Shown here: in pieces, positions 34,746-44,166 of the stretch
How the letters are laid out: every line of letters begins with the position of its first letter
How positions within the stretch are numbered: position 1 is the first letter of the stretch
Source of the DNA: Pseudomonadota bacterium
GTDB lineage: Bacteria; Desulfobacterota; Binatia; UBA1149
Assembly (NCBI GenBank): GCA_014382245.1
Contig: JACNKC010000115.1
Span: forward strand, 17,345-81,344
Reading direction: 5' to 3'
DNA length: 64,000 nucleotides
The notes under the pieces: model-generated
Told to the model about the DNA's origin: nothing
What the model saw: only the letters and a program-made list of their open reading frames with translations
The model's database searches: none
Translations under genes and position numbers: made by a program

Positions 34746-34854
34746 GCTGCTACGGGGCTCTCACGCGAGCCGTGACACGAATGATACACGAGCGCAGGCA
34801 CCGGGGTAAGACTCGCGGTCGTTTTGCAGGAACGCCAACAGGCGGTCGCAGGTT

Positions 34855-35838
34855 TCAGACCGCGGCTACGTCTTCAAAACGGCCGCTGGACACCGAGCGG
34901 TAGCAGGCCTCGGCCACGGCTACCGCGGCCAGCCCGTCACGGTAACTGGCGGCCGTGGCCCCCCGCTTGCCCCCCACGCCGGCGGCAAAGGACTCGAGTA
35001 TGGCGGGCACGGTCATCACCGGCGCGCCTGGCGTGAGCTCTCGCGGGCCGTCGGGGCCCAGGAAGTGAAGCGTACCCAGAACGTGGTCACCTACGAGCTG
35101 GCCGTGCTCGCCCGAGATTTCAATCAGGCCGTTACGGCTGTTGCTGCTTCGCGAACAGTTGACCTGGGCCAGGGTGCTGCCGTTTGAGAGCTGCAGCGAG
35201 GCGACGAAGTTGTCCTCGGTGTCGGTGGTCACTGCGCTGCGCGTTGAGCAGGCCACCGAGGATACCTCGAGGCCGGTGAACCAGCGCAGCAGGTCGAAGC
35301 AGTGGACACCGGTGTGCATGATGTTGCCGCCGCCCGATCTCGCCGGATCGTCGAGCCAATCGAGTTGCAGCTGCGGCGGAAAACGCTGGCTGAAGGTGAG
35401 TGTGTCGATGCGGCCCAGCCTGCCGATTTCGTCGCGCATGGCCAGGCAGAGCGAGTTGAAGCGCAGGGTGTGCCCGGCGATGCAGTAAATGTTGGCCGAT
35501 TCGACAGCCGCGAGCATGGCCCGGCCAATTTCGAGGCCCGCTGCGACGGGCTTTTCGACCAGCAGGGGTTTGCCGAGTTTGGCCGCCAGGGTCACTAATT
35601 CGGGCAGCAGGGAGGGTACGGTCACCAGCACAACCGCGTCGACGTCGTCGCTTGCAATCAGTTCACCTGCGTCGCCCGTCCAGCGACAGCCAAGGTTTCC
35701 GGCCAGGGCGAGACCCGCTGCTTCGTCGCGGCGGCAGATGGCCGTCAGTCGCAAAGCCTCCACGTCCTGCGCCGCGTGGCGCGCGTAGCGGCTGCCGTGG
35801 CGGCCCAGTCCGATGATTCCGAGCTTGGTGGACTGCAT
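34855..35838 (-). CDS. Gfo/Idh/MocA-family oxidoreductase
   Basis: 327 residues. The NAD(P)-binding Rossmann fold begins LGIIGLGRHGSRYARH. The family EKP motif is in PLLVEKPVAAG and the catalytic His/Asp helix is in NIMHTGVHCFDLLRW. These enzymes oxidise or reduce sugars and inositols; the substrate is unknown. It is the last gene of a tight minus-strand operon, 6 nt after the haloalkane dehalogenase gene. Confidence 0.9.
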   Translation of the reverse strand: MQSTKLGIIGLGRHGSRYARHAAQDVEALRLTAICRRDEAAGLALAGNLGCRWTGDAGELIASDDVDAVVLVTVPSLLPELVTLAAKLGKPLLVEKPVAAGLEIGRAMLAAVESANIYCIAGHTLRFNSLCLAMRDEIGRLGRIDTLTFSQRFPPQLQLDWLDDPARSGGGNIMHTGVHCFDLLRWFTGLEVSSVACSTRSAVTTDTEDNFVASLQLSNGSTLAQVNCSRSSNSRNGLIEISGEHGQLVGDHVLGTLHFLGPDGPRELTPGAPVMTVPAILESFAAGVGGKRGATAASYRDGLAAVAVAEACYRSVSSGRFEDVAAV

Positions 35839-35844
35839 GGGTGG

Positions 35845-36720
35845 TCAGGCCCGGCGCTTGATCCAGTCGGCCACGGCGCGGCCTATTTCTTCGCCCGAGT
35901 CTTCCTGCACGAAGTGAGAGCCCTTGACGGTGACTTCTTCCTGGTTATTCCAGCCGCGGCAGAACTCGCGCGCCGCACCGACCAGTATGGCCCCCGGCTC
36001 AGCGTTGACGAAGAGCTTGGCGACGTCGCAAGTGGTGAGCCACTGGCCGTAGTTGGCGACGATTTCGACCACGTCGGCGGGTTCGCCTTCGAGCGGAATC
36101 TGTCGTGGCCAGGTCAGCGTGGGCCGCCGGTCTTCACCCGCCTGGGAAAAAGGTCGGCGGTACTCGGCCATTTCATCGTCGCCGAGGTCGCGCAGTATGG
36201 AGCCGGGCAGTACCTGCTCAACGAAGACGTTTTGTTCGAGTACCATGTCTTCGCCCGCTTCGGAGCGGAAGCCCTGGAAGACGCCGCGGGCCGCGTCGGG
36301 CCACTCGTCCCAGGTGAGAGGCATTACTATGGCTTCCATGTAGGCGATGCCCTTCACCGCGTCTGGGTGGCGGCGGGCCCAGTCAAAACCCAGAGCCGAA
36401 CCCCAGTCGTGGACCACCAGCGTCACGTTCTCGGTCACGCCCAGGGTCTCGAGTAAAGCGTCGAGGTATTCGCGGTGCTCCACGAAGCTGTAGTGGTCGG
36501 GTCCGCTCTCGGGCAGCTTGTCGGAGTCGCCCATGCCCACGAGGTCGGGCGCTATCAAGCGGCCGAGTCCCTCGAGCGGAGGCATGACGTCACGCCACAG
36601 GTAAGAAGACGTAGGGTTGCCGTGCAGCAGCACTATGGGGTCGCCCTCGCCCTGCTCCACGTGGGCCATGGCCAGGCCGTTGATCTCGGTGAAGGTCTTG
36701 CGTTGTTTCCAATCCGCCAT
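35845..36720 (-). CDS. Haloalkane dehalogenase (HLD-II, LinB/DhaA-like)
   Basis: 291 residues. It hydrolyses haloalkanes to alcohol and halide in the cytoplasm. The alpha/beta-hydrolase catalytic set of the HLD-II subfamily is complete: nucleophile Asp105 in [13 protein letters not shown], halide-stabilising Asn35 ([11 protein letters not shown]) and Trp106, acid Glu129 (YMEAIVMP) and His269 ([10 protein letters not shown]). Long stretches such as [14 protein letters not shown] and [13 protein letters not shown] look close to LinB from sphingomonads. It sits between an enoyl-CoA hydratase gene and an oxidoreductase gene with gaps of 1 and 6 nt. Confidence 0.93.
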   Translation of the reverse strand: MADWKQRKTFTEINGLAMAHVEQGEGDPIVLLHGNPTSSYLWRDVMPPLEGLGRLIAPDLVGMGDSDKLPESGPDHYSFVEHREYLDALLETLGVTENVTLVVHDWGSALGFDWARRHPDAVKGIAYMEAIVMPLTWDEWPDAARGVFQGFRSEAGEDMVLEQNVFVEQVLPGSILRDLGDDEMAEYRRPFSQAGEDRRPTLTWPRQIPLEGEPADVVEIVANYGQWLTTCDVAKLFVNAEPGAILVGAAREFCRGWNNQEEVTVKGSHFVQEDSGEEIGRAVADWIKRRA

Positions 36721-36721
36721 G

Positions 36722-37525
36722 TCAGTTTCCTGTGAAGGTTGGTCGTTTCTTGTTGACGAAGGCGTCCACGCCCGCGCGAAAGTCAGCCGTGCGGCCCGAG
36801 TCGGCGATGGCCCTCGCCTCCAGTTCCATCTGTGTCTCGAGCGATTGCTGCAGTCCTGACAGCAGCAGTGCCCTGCTGCGGCCGTAGGCCAGGGTCGGAC
36901 CGGCAGCTAGTTTTGCAGCGAGCTTGTCGGCTTCCTGCTCAAGTTCTTCGTCGTCGACCACGCGTGTGACCAGTCCCCAGTCGAGCGCCTCGTCGGCCGA
37001 CAGCACGCGATTGGTGAGCACCAGCTCCTGGGCCCGTCGCAGGCCGACCAGGCGGCTCAAGAAGTAGGTGGAGCTGCCATCCGGTGTAAGGCCGACACCC
37101 GTGTAGGCCATGGTGAAGCGTGCCGAGCGAGCGGCCACGACGAGGTCGGACAGCCCGGCCAGGGCCAGGCCGGCACCGGCCGCCACGCCGTTGACCGCGG
37201 TAACCAACGGGGCGTCGCCCCGCAGCAGTCGCGACCAGGCCGAGTGCATGAAGCCGGTCATCTCCTTGAGCAAGGCAGGGGCCTTGTCGCCTGCCGACGC
37301 GAAGGCAGCCACGTCTCCACCCGCGCAGAAGGCCTTGCCCGTGCCGCTTATGAGCACGCACCTCGCGGCGGGGTCTTCGTCTATGCGGATGGCTACGTCT
37401 GACAGTTCGCGGCAGGTAGGCAGGTCAAGCGAGTTCATCGCTTCGGGGCGGTCGAGCGTCAGCCGCGCGATTCCCTCTGAGACCTGGTAGTTGATGTTCT
37501 GGTAGTTGTTGGCTTCGTTGGACAA
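36722..37525 (-). CDS. Enoyl-CoA hydratase/isomerase family protein (PaaG-like)
   Basis: 267 residues from a TTG. The crotonase fold is shown by [17 protein letters not shown] and [21 protein letters not shown], which form the oxyanion hole. The active-site segment [18 protein letters not shown] has Asp rather than Glu, as in PaaG-type isomerases. It probably isomerises or hydrates an acyl-CoA in fatty or aromatic acid breakdown. First gene of the operon with haloalkane dehalogenase and Gfo/Idh oxidoreductase. Confidence 0.9.
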   Translation of the reverse strand: MSNEANNYQNINYQVSEGIARLTLDRPEAMNSLDLPTCRELSDVAIRIDEDPAARCVLISGTGKAFCAGGDVAAFASAGDKAPALLKEMTGFMHSAWSRLLRGDAPLVTAVNGVAAGAGLALAGLSDLVVAARSARFTMAYTGVGLTPDGSSTYFLSRLVGLRRAQELVLTNRVLSADEALDWGLVTRVVDDEELEQEADKLAAKLAAGPTLAYGRSRALLLSGLQQSLETQMELEARAIADSGRTADFRAGVDAFVNKKRPTFTGN

Positions 37526-37606
37526 GGCGGTTTACCCCCGTCGCGACGAATCCCACGCCTGCCAGCCTGAGTCAAAGTGCATGCGTTTGAGCCGGAAGCC
37601 TCTACG

Positions 37607-39307
37607 CTACTCGGCCGAAAGCACCGTGACGTCCGGGGCGCTGTCGAGGCCGGTGCGCACCAGGCGAGCAGCCGAAACTCCACCGTGGATCTGCATCTCA
37701 AAGAATGCCAGCGTCGCCGCGCGCGTGAGTTCGTGCTGGCGAGCAAAGAACATGTGCGTGGGTGGAGGCAGGGGGCAGATCGGCTCGCAGGCCGACCCCG
37801 TGGTGTCTACGCCGGCAGCCGCGCCGCCGAGAAAACCCGGGTCGAAGCCGCCACTGGACGGCAGGGGTCTAGGGTCACCGGGTTGGAGAAAAACGCCGGT
37901 ACAGATTCCCTCGTCGCCGTTTTCTTCGGGGGCGAAGGTGAGCCTGTCGGCGAAGCTCATGTGGGTACCGCCGTCGAGGGTAACCAGGAACTTCGACGGA
38001 TCGGCCAAGCTGTAGGGCACGGCCTGGTTACTGTTGTATGGAGTGATGAGGTCCTCGTCGCCGCCCAGTATCATCAGCGGTGCGCTGCCGCCGTCGTAAA
38101 AGGTCTCGGTAAACGCGCAGGCAAAGGGGGCAAGCGCCACCACGGCGTCTATGCGCGGGTCTACGAGATCCAGGTGGTAGCCCGACAGCAGCACGGTGGC
38201 TCCGCCCAGCGAGTGGCCGGTGGCACCAACCCGCGTGGTATCAATGGCTCCGAAGAAAAAGTCGCCTGGGTCGGCGTTCATGGTCTCGAGGCTGTCGAGC
38301 AGGAAGGAAAGGTCCAGTGCCTGGTTGGCCAGGTCGAGCAGCGTCGAACCACCGGGGGCAGACAACCACGACAGCGGAAAGTTGGGGGCTATTACTATGT
38401 AGCCTCGACTGGCGAGGTGTCGGGTGAGGCCGGCCGAATCAGAGTTGACGCCACCGAAACCATGCGCGCGCACGACCACCGGCCACGGAGCACCGGAGGT
38501 CTGCAGGGGGGCGTTTACGAATTGTCCGAACGCGGGCGAGACCACGCCCGGGTACCAGATCTGTACTTCCAGGCTGCGTTCGGCGGCACCGGGAAAACTC
38601 CCGTTGGCGGGTACCGTCCTGCTGCTGTCGACCAGCGTGAGCGACTTGTTGCCCACGCCGTACTCCCGCAGCTCGGCGAAATCTTCTACGCCGAGGTCGG
38701 CGAGGTCGGCTTCGATTTCAATGTAAGCGTCGTCAACGTGGGCCGACACGGCGGCGGTGTCTCCCGTTGAAGGGCACTGGCCGCCGGCCTTGGTTTCAGC
38801 TTTATCGAATCCGGACGCGAACTTGGAGTCACACTTGGTAAAATCGGGCGCGGCAACCTTGGCTTCGGCCTTGGCCTGGGCCTTGAGAACGCAAGCCAGC
38901 TGTTTACCGGAGGCCTTGAGCTTGGCCGCACGGCACTTAGAGGCGGTCTTGGTCGAGTCGCCGTTTCCGACCAGTTCCAGTGTCACCTGCGAAGCGACCA
39001 ACTCGAGCCTGGGCTCCACCGCGGCCACGGTGCCACCCGCGCGGCACTGCTCCTTGGCTTCGACCTTGGCAAAAGCTGCGGCCAGTTTGCTCGCACACTT
39101 GGACACGTCGGCGGTGGTGCCTTTGATCTCGGCCTTGGCCTCGGCCTTGAGCCTGCACAGGCCGGCCTTACCGGCCTGCTTGAGCTTGTTCATCTTGCAC
39201 TTGGTCTCAGAGGTCGGCCCCGCAAGTGCGGTGGGTGCGGTGGCCAGCGCAACAAAAATAAAAAGGCCCAGAAGGGCTGCGACGTTCTTGGGGCGGACGG
39301 TCTTCAT
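37607..39307 (-). CDS. Secreted alpha/beta hydrolase with N-terminal Cys-repeat domain
   Basis: 566 residues. A signal peptide (residues 1-29, ending TALA) is followed by two Ala/Lys-rich helical repeats with regular cysteines: Cys37, 51, 71, 88 and Cys125, 139, 159, 178 (spacing x13, x19, x16 or x18). The rest, from about residue 210, is an alpha/beta hydrolase with VVVRAHGFGGVNSDS, nucleophile in GATGHSLGGATVLLSG, LGGDEDLITP and LDGGTHMSF, resembling PET-hydrolase, cutinase or PAF-acetylhydrolase relatives. It likely acts outside the cytoplasm on esters. I cannot name the Cys-repeat domain. Confidence 0.8.
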   Translation of the reverse strand: MKTVRPKNVAALLGLFIFVALATAPTALAGPTSETKCKMNKLKQAGKAGLCRLKAEAKAEIKGTTADVSKCASKLAAAFAKVEAKEQCRAGGTVAAVEPRLELVASQVTLELVGNGDSTKTASKCRAAKLKASGKQLACVLKAQAKAEAKVAAPDFTKCDSKFASGFDKAETKAGGQCPSTGDTAAVSAHVDDAYIEIEADLADLGVEDFAELREYGVGNKSLTLVDSSRTVPANGSFPGAAERSLEVQIWYPGVVSPAFGQFVNAPLQTSGAPWPVVVRAHGFGGVNSDSAGLTRHLASRGYIVIAPNFPLSWLSAPGGSTLLDLANQALDLSFLLDSLETMNADPGDFFFGAIDTTRVGATGHSLGGATVLLSGYHLDLVDPRIDAVVALAPFACAFTETFYDGGSAPLMILGGDEDLITPYNSNQAVPYSLADPSKFLVTLDGGTHMSFADRLTFAPEENGDEGICTGVFLQPGDPRPLPSSGGFDPGFLGGAAAGVDTTGSACEPICPLPPPTHMFFARQHELTRAATLAFFEMQIHGGVSAARLVRTGLDSAPDVTVLSAE

Positions 39308-39400
39308 GCGGTACAGTCTCCCGGCTTACCTGCGAGGGCAGGGCCACTGCAGACTATAGAAAGGATGGGGGTGTTTTGTCCAGTGATTTAACTCGTGAAC

Positions 39401-39414
39401 CCCCCTTGTGGGGG
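39401..39414. repeat. Short GC hairpin CCCCC-TTGT-GGGGG
   Basis: It lies between the divergent secreted hydrolase gene and nth. An upstream open frame of nth crosses it, but the family start of nth lies after it. Same form as 18780-18793 and 29235-29248. Confidence 0.55.
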
Positions 39415-39504
39415 CTTGCAATCGTGGGTGTGCGAACTTATTCGTCCCAGGTGACCGCTGCAGCAACTACGGGGGCGATTATCGAGCCGCTGACCACACG
39501 GCGC

Positions 39505-40146
39505 ATGCCCCACGTCCTCAAGCGTTTGCGCGACGCCTACGCGGGTTGGGACGCTCCGGTGGTCACGCTCATAGCCGAGACCACGCGCGACCCTTACCGC
39601 GTGCTGGCTTCCTGCATCCTGAGCCTGCGCACCCAGGACGGTGTCACGTCGGAGGCCAGTCGGCGACTGTTCGCGTTGGCCCCCGACATAGAAAGTCTGG
39701 CTCGGGCCGATCCGGCCGAAGTGCGCGAGGTGATCTACCCGGTCGGATTTTACAAGACCAAGGCCCCTCAACTGGTAGAGATGTGCAGACAGATAGTCGA
39801 GGATCACGGCGGCCGCGTGCCCGACGACATTGACACGCTTCTCACCTTCAAGGGCGTGGGTCGCAAGACGGCCAACCTGGTTCTGACCTCGGGTTACGGC
39901 ATGCCGGCCATGTGCGTGGACACCCACGTGCACCGTATCTCGAATATCTGGGGCTACGTGTCCACGCGCACGCCCGAGCAGACCGAGATGGCGCTGCGGG
40001 CAAAACTACCCCGGCGCTACTGGCACGAATACAATGACCTGCTGGTGGCTTTCGGCCAGACCCTGTGTCGCCCGATTTCGCCAAAATGCAGCGAGTGCCC
40101 GGTGGCCAGGTTTTGTCCGCGCCTGGGCGTGGGCAAGAGTCGCTGA
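39505..40146 (+). CDS. nth: Endonuclease III
   Basis: 213 residues from the ATG at 39505, nearly the same length as E. coli Nth. The frame is open to 39376, but that part is not family-like. It removes oxidised pyrimidines and nicks the AP site in base excision repair. The HhH motif FKGVGRKTANLVL has the catalytic Lys, CVDTHVHRISN has the catalytic Asp, and the [4Fe-4S] cluster spacing C-x6-C-x2-C-x5-C is intact at CRPISPKCSECPVARFC. It converges with the NorD-like gene, 5 bp apart. Confidence 0.94.
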   Translation: MPHVLKRLRDAYAGWDAPVVTLIAETTRDPYRVLASCILSLRTQDGVTSEASRRLFALAPDIESLARADPAEVREVIYPVGFYKTKAPQLVEMCRQIVEDHGGRVPDDIDTLLTFKGVGRKTANLVLTSGYGMPAMCVDTHVHRISNIWGYVSTRTPEQTEMALRAKLPRRYWHEYNDLLVAFGQTLCRPISPKCSECPVARFCPRLGVGKSR

Positions 40147-40151
40147 GACGC

Positions 40152-43100
40152 TCACGCTCGGGTAACGCGGCGGTACACGCGCGGCAGTTCGCCGGGCAGC
40201 GAGCTTATGTCGTCTATGACCGAGTAGCGCGCGCCGGGGCACATGTCGCGCAGGTAGTCGTGTCCCGAGGGGTCTATGGTTATGCAGAAGCTGCCCACGC
40301 CCGAGCGTTCCAGCTCCTGCAGGGCCATGGCGGTGTCGCGTATGCCGTAGGTGTTTGAGCGCCGGTCTTCGCCGTAGTCGCTGTCCTGCGGAAACCCGTC
40401 GCTTAGAAGTATCAGGTGGCGGGAGCGTGCGCTCACGCGGGACAGCTTGTCGGCCGAGTGCCTCAGCGCGGTGCCCATGCGCGTTGAGCGACGGGGCTGG
40501 ATGGCACCTATGCGACCCTTCACCATCGGTCCCATGGTCTCAACGAAAGACTTGACCTGGTAGTACTCCACGTTGTGCCGGCCGTTACCCGAGAATCCGT
40601 AGATGGCCCAGGAGTCGCCGATGTCTCCGAGCACATCGGAAAGCACCACCAGGGTTTCCTTTATCAGGTCAATTACCAGGCGTGGCTCGCCGTCGCTGTC
40701 GGCCAGGGGCTCGTCGGTAGACGCGCTCATGTCGACCAGGAACAAGGTTGCCACGTCGCGTTCTTCGCGGCGACGGGAGATATAGAAGCGATCAGTGGGC
40801 GACCTGCGCGACTTGAGCTCGGCCTGGGCGTCGACCAGGGCGTTGAGGTCGAAGTCGTGGCCGTCTTCCATGCCGCGTACCTTGCGGTACTGCTCGGGTT
40901 TCATGCGGTTGAATTCCTGCCGCACCTGCGAGAGCAGCTCGCCCGAGCGGCCGATGACCTCGAGATAGTAGTGGCCGCCGTCGCCCTCGATGCTGGTCTC
41001 CTGCAGGCTGCACCACTGGCGGCGGTAGTCCGACACCTCGTAGTCCCACTCGTCGTAGAGATAACTGTCGGTGTGCACCTGTTTGCGCAGCCAGTCGCGC
41101 ACGGCGGCCGTATCGCCGCGATCCATCATGGCACGCAGTTCGCGCAGCGAGTCCGAGGGGAGCTTGCCCAGCAGGTCGGTGATGTAGAGTCCCAGCCCCG
41201 GTTGCTCGCTACCGTGCGACTCGGAAAGCTTCAGAGAATCAGCCTGTTCAAGCAGGCGGCGTATTTCATCAGTGCTCATCGCCGTACCGGGGGCCTCGCC
41301 GTCGCCGTCGGCTTCGCACAGTTGCAGCTCTCGCTCGCCCGGGTCCAGGGATTCGCCGTCGTCGGGACCGGCCGTGGCCTTGTCGTTACCGGCCGCGCCG
41401 GGCATCGGGCCTGCCGGATCTTCGCCCATATCGCCGGGGTCGAGAATCGTCGCCCCGCCCAGCTCGATGAAGTTGTCAGGGTCGTCCGGGTCCTCGGCCC
41501 TCGAGTCGGCCAGGGCGAGCAGCGGATAGAGGGCGGCAAACAGGGTGGCGCTGTCGTACACGCTCGCTTCGGGACGGCGGAGTTGCCGCAGTGGTTCGGC
41601 CAGGGCCGCGGCCGAGCGGGCCAGCCGCGGCTCCAGGTCTTCGTGCTTGGCCCCGCCCACGGTGAGATGAAACAGCGCTTCGAGCAGCAGGTCGGCCGGG
41701 CGATCGGCCGCCTGCGGCGGTGGGTTGTCCGTGTAGTGGGCGCCCAGCCGTTGCATGTCGATGGCCAGGCCGGGAAACTCGCGCTGCAGGCACGCGTCTA
41801 TTCTCGCCCCGTCGAGCAACACGAACAGGCCGTGTGCGAGCAGCGGGTTGGGGTAGGACTCGAGCAGGGCCGTGAGGCCCGTCGACTCGTCGGCCGGCTT
41901 GTTTTCACGACCTGTAACGGCGGGCGGCGACCAGCCCAGGCTCTTGAAGTAATCGAGGTTGAAGTCAAAGCTGCCGTACTCCCAGCGGCCGGCTACATGG
42001 GCAACGGTGAGCTTGTACATGAGCAGGTTGTCTTCGCTGCTCGAGAACAGGCTCACTCTTTCGGGAAGGCGCAGGCTTGTTTCATCGTCCGGCGACAACG
42101 GCGGTCTCAGCCAGGTGCCGGTCGACGCAACGAGCTGAAAATGTCGGCGTGACATCATGCGCAGGTAGCGTTGCATGAGGCCTTCAATCTCTTCGAACTG
42201 CATGCTCGCGCTGTGCTCGACGAGCAGCTTATGGGCTGTCCTGGTGTGTATGGCCAGGTGGGCGAGCAGCGCCGCCTGGCCGCGGTCGGCCAGTTCGCCC
42301 GCTTGCTCGAGCCATAGCTCGACGCCCTCGCGCCCGCCCTCGTCGAGCGCCCGGTGCATGGACCTGAGGTAGGTGGGCAGCGCCGAGGGCAGCAGGCGAG
42401 CCACCGCGGGTGCGCGCGACAACAAGAACAAGGCGTCGTCCTGTTCGAGGTCGTGCAGGGTCGCCGACAGCAGGCGTAGCGCGTCGGCCAGTCCTTCGGC
42501 TGCTGTTGTCGGCTTAAGCACTTCTTCGACGGCTTCGAACAGTGCACGGCGACAGTCGGCGGCAAGAGATTCCAGCGCTGCTGGCAACGCGCTTACCAGT
42601 TCGCGTGCCGCGAGAGCGTCACCGGCGGACAGGTCAGCGCAGAGCTTGAGACAGCGCTCCTGCTCCGAGGCTTCGAGGCAGGCGAGTTCGTGGGCGAGTC
42701 GCGGCGGCCAGGGGGGGGCCTTGCGGCGGCCGGGTTGGCGGGCCGACACACAGCGACTCCAGTGTCCCACCGACCCCGGGGCTAGCACGTCCAGCAGGCC
42801 GGGCATCGTTTCCACCAGCGCCCGGCCGGCCATTTCCTCTCGCCAACCGCCTTCTTCGAGCAGCTCGAGGGTGGCATCGCGCCAGGCGATCAGGGCGGTG
42901 GGGGCTAGTGTGCCGCTTTCCAGTGCCTGCGTGGTCGCCTCGGCAAAGTCGCTGCCGAGGCGACGCGAGCGCTCCAGCAGTGCGGCGCAGCAGGCCAGCC
43001 ACTGACCGGGTTCGAGCGGCGCGCCTTCGCGGTAGAGATAATGGCTGGCCCCGAACCAAGCGGACGCTGCGTCGCGCTGCTCGAGATCCTGCCCGAGAAG

Positions 43101-43337
43101 GGTGACGGTGTCGGCCAGCCAGTCGTGCAGGCGCGCCGGTGAGTCGCGGGTTACCGCGGCAGCCGCGACCAGGAAGGAGTGCGCCAGCGTGACCGAGCGA
43201 AGCGCCAGCAGGTCGCCGGCGGCCAACAGTTTTTCGCGGTCGGCGGGTGGGAGTGAAGCCACCGTCTCAAGCGCGGCTTCGCCCTCACTGTCGTCGGCCA
43301 GGTGGCGGCTCGACAACCACTTTCGTTTGTCGCTCAC
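40152..43337 (-). CDS. NorD/CbbO-family von Willebrand factor A protein
   Basis: 1061 residues from a GTG, 4 nt after the NorQ-like stop. The N-terminal two thirds are helical, Leu/Ala/Arg-rich without clear repeats. An acidic stretch (about residues 620-690, DSRAEDPDDPD and GEDPAGP) leads to the C-terminal vWA domain, whose MIDAS is DMSAST (DxSxS) in VATLFLVDMSAS, with LLSDGFPQDSDYG for the final Asp. The family works with an AAA+ MoxR/CbbQ-type ATPase to insert or reactivate metal centres in nitric oxide reductase or Rubisco. No such enzyme is in the window, so the client is unknown. Confidence 0.88.
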   Translation of the reverse strand: MSDKRKWLSSRHLADDSEGEAALETVASLPPADREKLLAAGDLLALRSVTLAHSFLVAAAAVTRDSPARLHDWLADTVTLLGQDLEQRDAASAWFGASHYLYREGAPLEPGQWLACCAALLERSRRLGSDFAEATTQALESGTLAPTALIAWRDATLELLEEGGWREEMAGRALVETMPGLLDVLAPGSVGHWSRCVSARQPGRRKAPPWPPRLAHELACLEASEQERCLKLCADLSAGDALAARELVSALPAALESLAADCRRALFEAVEEVLKPTTAAEGLADALRLLSATLHDLEQDDALFLLSRAPAVARLLPSALPTYLRSMHRALDEGGREGVELWLEQAGELADRGQAALLAHLAIHTRTAHKLLVEHSASMQFEEIEGLMQRYLRMMSRRHFQLVASTGTWLRPPLSPDDETSLRLPERVSLFSSSEDNLLMYKLTVAHVAGRWEYGSFDFNLDYFKSLGWSPPAVTGRENKPADESTGLTALLESYPNPLLAHGLFVLLDGARIDACLQREFPGLAIDMQRLGAHYTDNPPPQAADRPADLLLEALFHLTVGGAKHEDLEPRLARSAAALAEPLRQLRRPEASVYDSATLFAALYPLLALADSRAEDPDDPDNFIELGGATILDPGDMGEDPAGPMPGAAGNDKATAGPDDGESLDPGERELQLCEADGDGEAPGTAMSTDEIRRLLEQADSLKLSESHGSEQPGLGLYITDLLGKLPSDSLRELRAMMDRGDTAAVRDWLRKQVHTDSYLYDEWDYEVSDYRRQWCSLQETSIEGDGGHYYLEVIGRSGELLSQVRQEFNRMKPEQYRKVRGMEDGHDFDLNALVDAQAELKSRRSPTDRFYISRRREERDVATLFLVDMSASTDEPLADSDGEPRLVIDLIKETLVVLSDVLGDIGDSWAIYGFSGNGRHNVEYYQVKSFVETMGPMVKGRIGAIQPRRSTRMGTALRHSADKLSRVSARSRHLILLSDGFPQDSDYGEDRRSNTYGIRDTAMALQELERSGVGSFCITIDPSGHDYLRDMCPGARYSVIDDISSLPGELPRVYRRVTRA

Positions 43338-43341
43338 TGCG

Positions 43342-44166
43342 TCAGTCGGGCGGGAAAATAGACGACACCAGTTCGGCCACGGCTTCCTGCGTGGCCGGGT
43401 CGTCGCTGAGGGCCCGTATCATGGTCGCCTCGCAGGCCCGCTGCCGGGTGGTGCCGTGGTTGATCAGCTGGGCAGCGTAGAGAAGCAGGCGCGTGCTCAC
43501 GCCTTCTTCGAGTCCACCCGATTTGAGTTCCCGCACGCGTTCGCCGAGGTGGGCAAGATCCATGGCCGTTTCCAGATCAACGCCGCTTTCGTGGGCGATT
43601 ATTTCAGCCTCGCGGTCTCGCGGCGGGTAGCCGAACTCAAGCGTCACGAAGCGCTGTCGAGTGGATGGCTTGAGATCCTTGAGTACCGATTGGTAGCCGG
43701 GGTTGTACGACACCACGAGCATGAACCCGGGATGGGCCTGGGCGATCTCGGCGCGCTTGTCTATGGGCAGTATGCGCCGGTGGTCGGTGAGCGGGTGGAT
43801 GAGCACCATGGTGTCCTTGCGAGCCTCGACCAGCTCGTCGAGATAGCACACGCAGCCGCTGCGCACCGCGCGCGTGAGCGGGCCGTCCATCCACACGGTC
43901 TCGTCGCCCCGGATGAGATAGCGGCCTACCAGGTCGCTGCCGGTCAAGTCCTCGTTGCAGGCAACGGTGATGAGGGGCAGGGGCCGGTCGTCGCTGGCCT
44001 TGACGAGTTTCCACGCCATGTACTCCACAAATCGGGTCTTGCCGCAGCCCGTAGGCCCCTTGAGTAATATGGGCAACTGCAGCTTGAAGGCGGCCTCAAA
44101 GATCTCAACCTCGTCGTTGATGGGGAGGTACCATGGGGCGTTTTCGTCGTGTTCTTTACCGCTCAC
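43342..44166 (-). CDS. MoxR/CbbQ/NorQ-family AAA+ ATPase
   Basis: 274 residues from a GTG that overlaps the upstream TPR gene by 4 nt. Walker A is [16 protein letters not shown] near residue 33. Walker B is [12 protein letters not shown], and sensor/arginine regions are [17 protein letters not shown] and [20 protein letters not shown]. The C-terminal CbbQ-like lid ([28 protein letters not shown], about residues 212-240) is typical of CbbQ/NorQ. It pairs with the NorD/CbbO-like gene that follows 4 nt later. Confidence 0.93.
   Translation of the reverse strand: MSGKEHDENAPWYLPINDEVEIFEAAFKLQLPILLKGPTGCGKTRFVEYMAWKLVKASDDRPLPLITVACNEDLTGSDLVGRYLIRGDETVWMDGPLTRAVRSGCVCYLDELVEARKDTMVLIHPLTDHRRILPIDKRAEIAQAHPGFMLVVSYNPGYQSVLKDLKPSTRQRFVTLEFGYPPRDREAEIIAHESGVDLETAMDLAHLGERVRELKSGGLEEGVSTRLLLYAAQLINHGTTRQRACEATMIRALSDDPATQEAVAELVSSIFPPD

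Noticed and set aside
40575..42152. Long plus-strand open frame (525 codons) opposite the NorD-like gene
   Set aside because: No recognisable domain; the minus strand encodes a well-supported vWA protein over the same bases.
40152..44166. Nitric oxide reductase operon
   Set aside because: Only NorQ/NorD-type accessory proteins are present; no norB or norC in the window.
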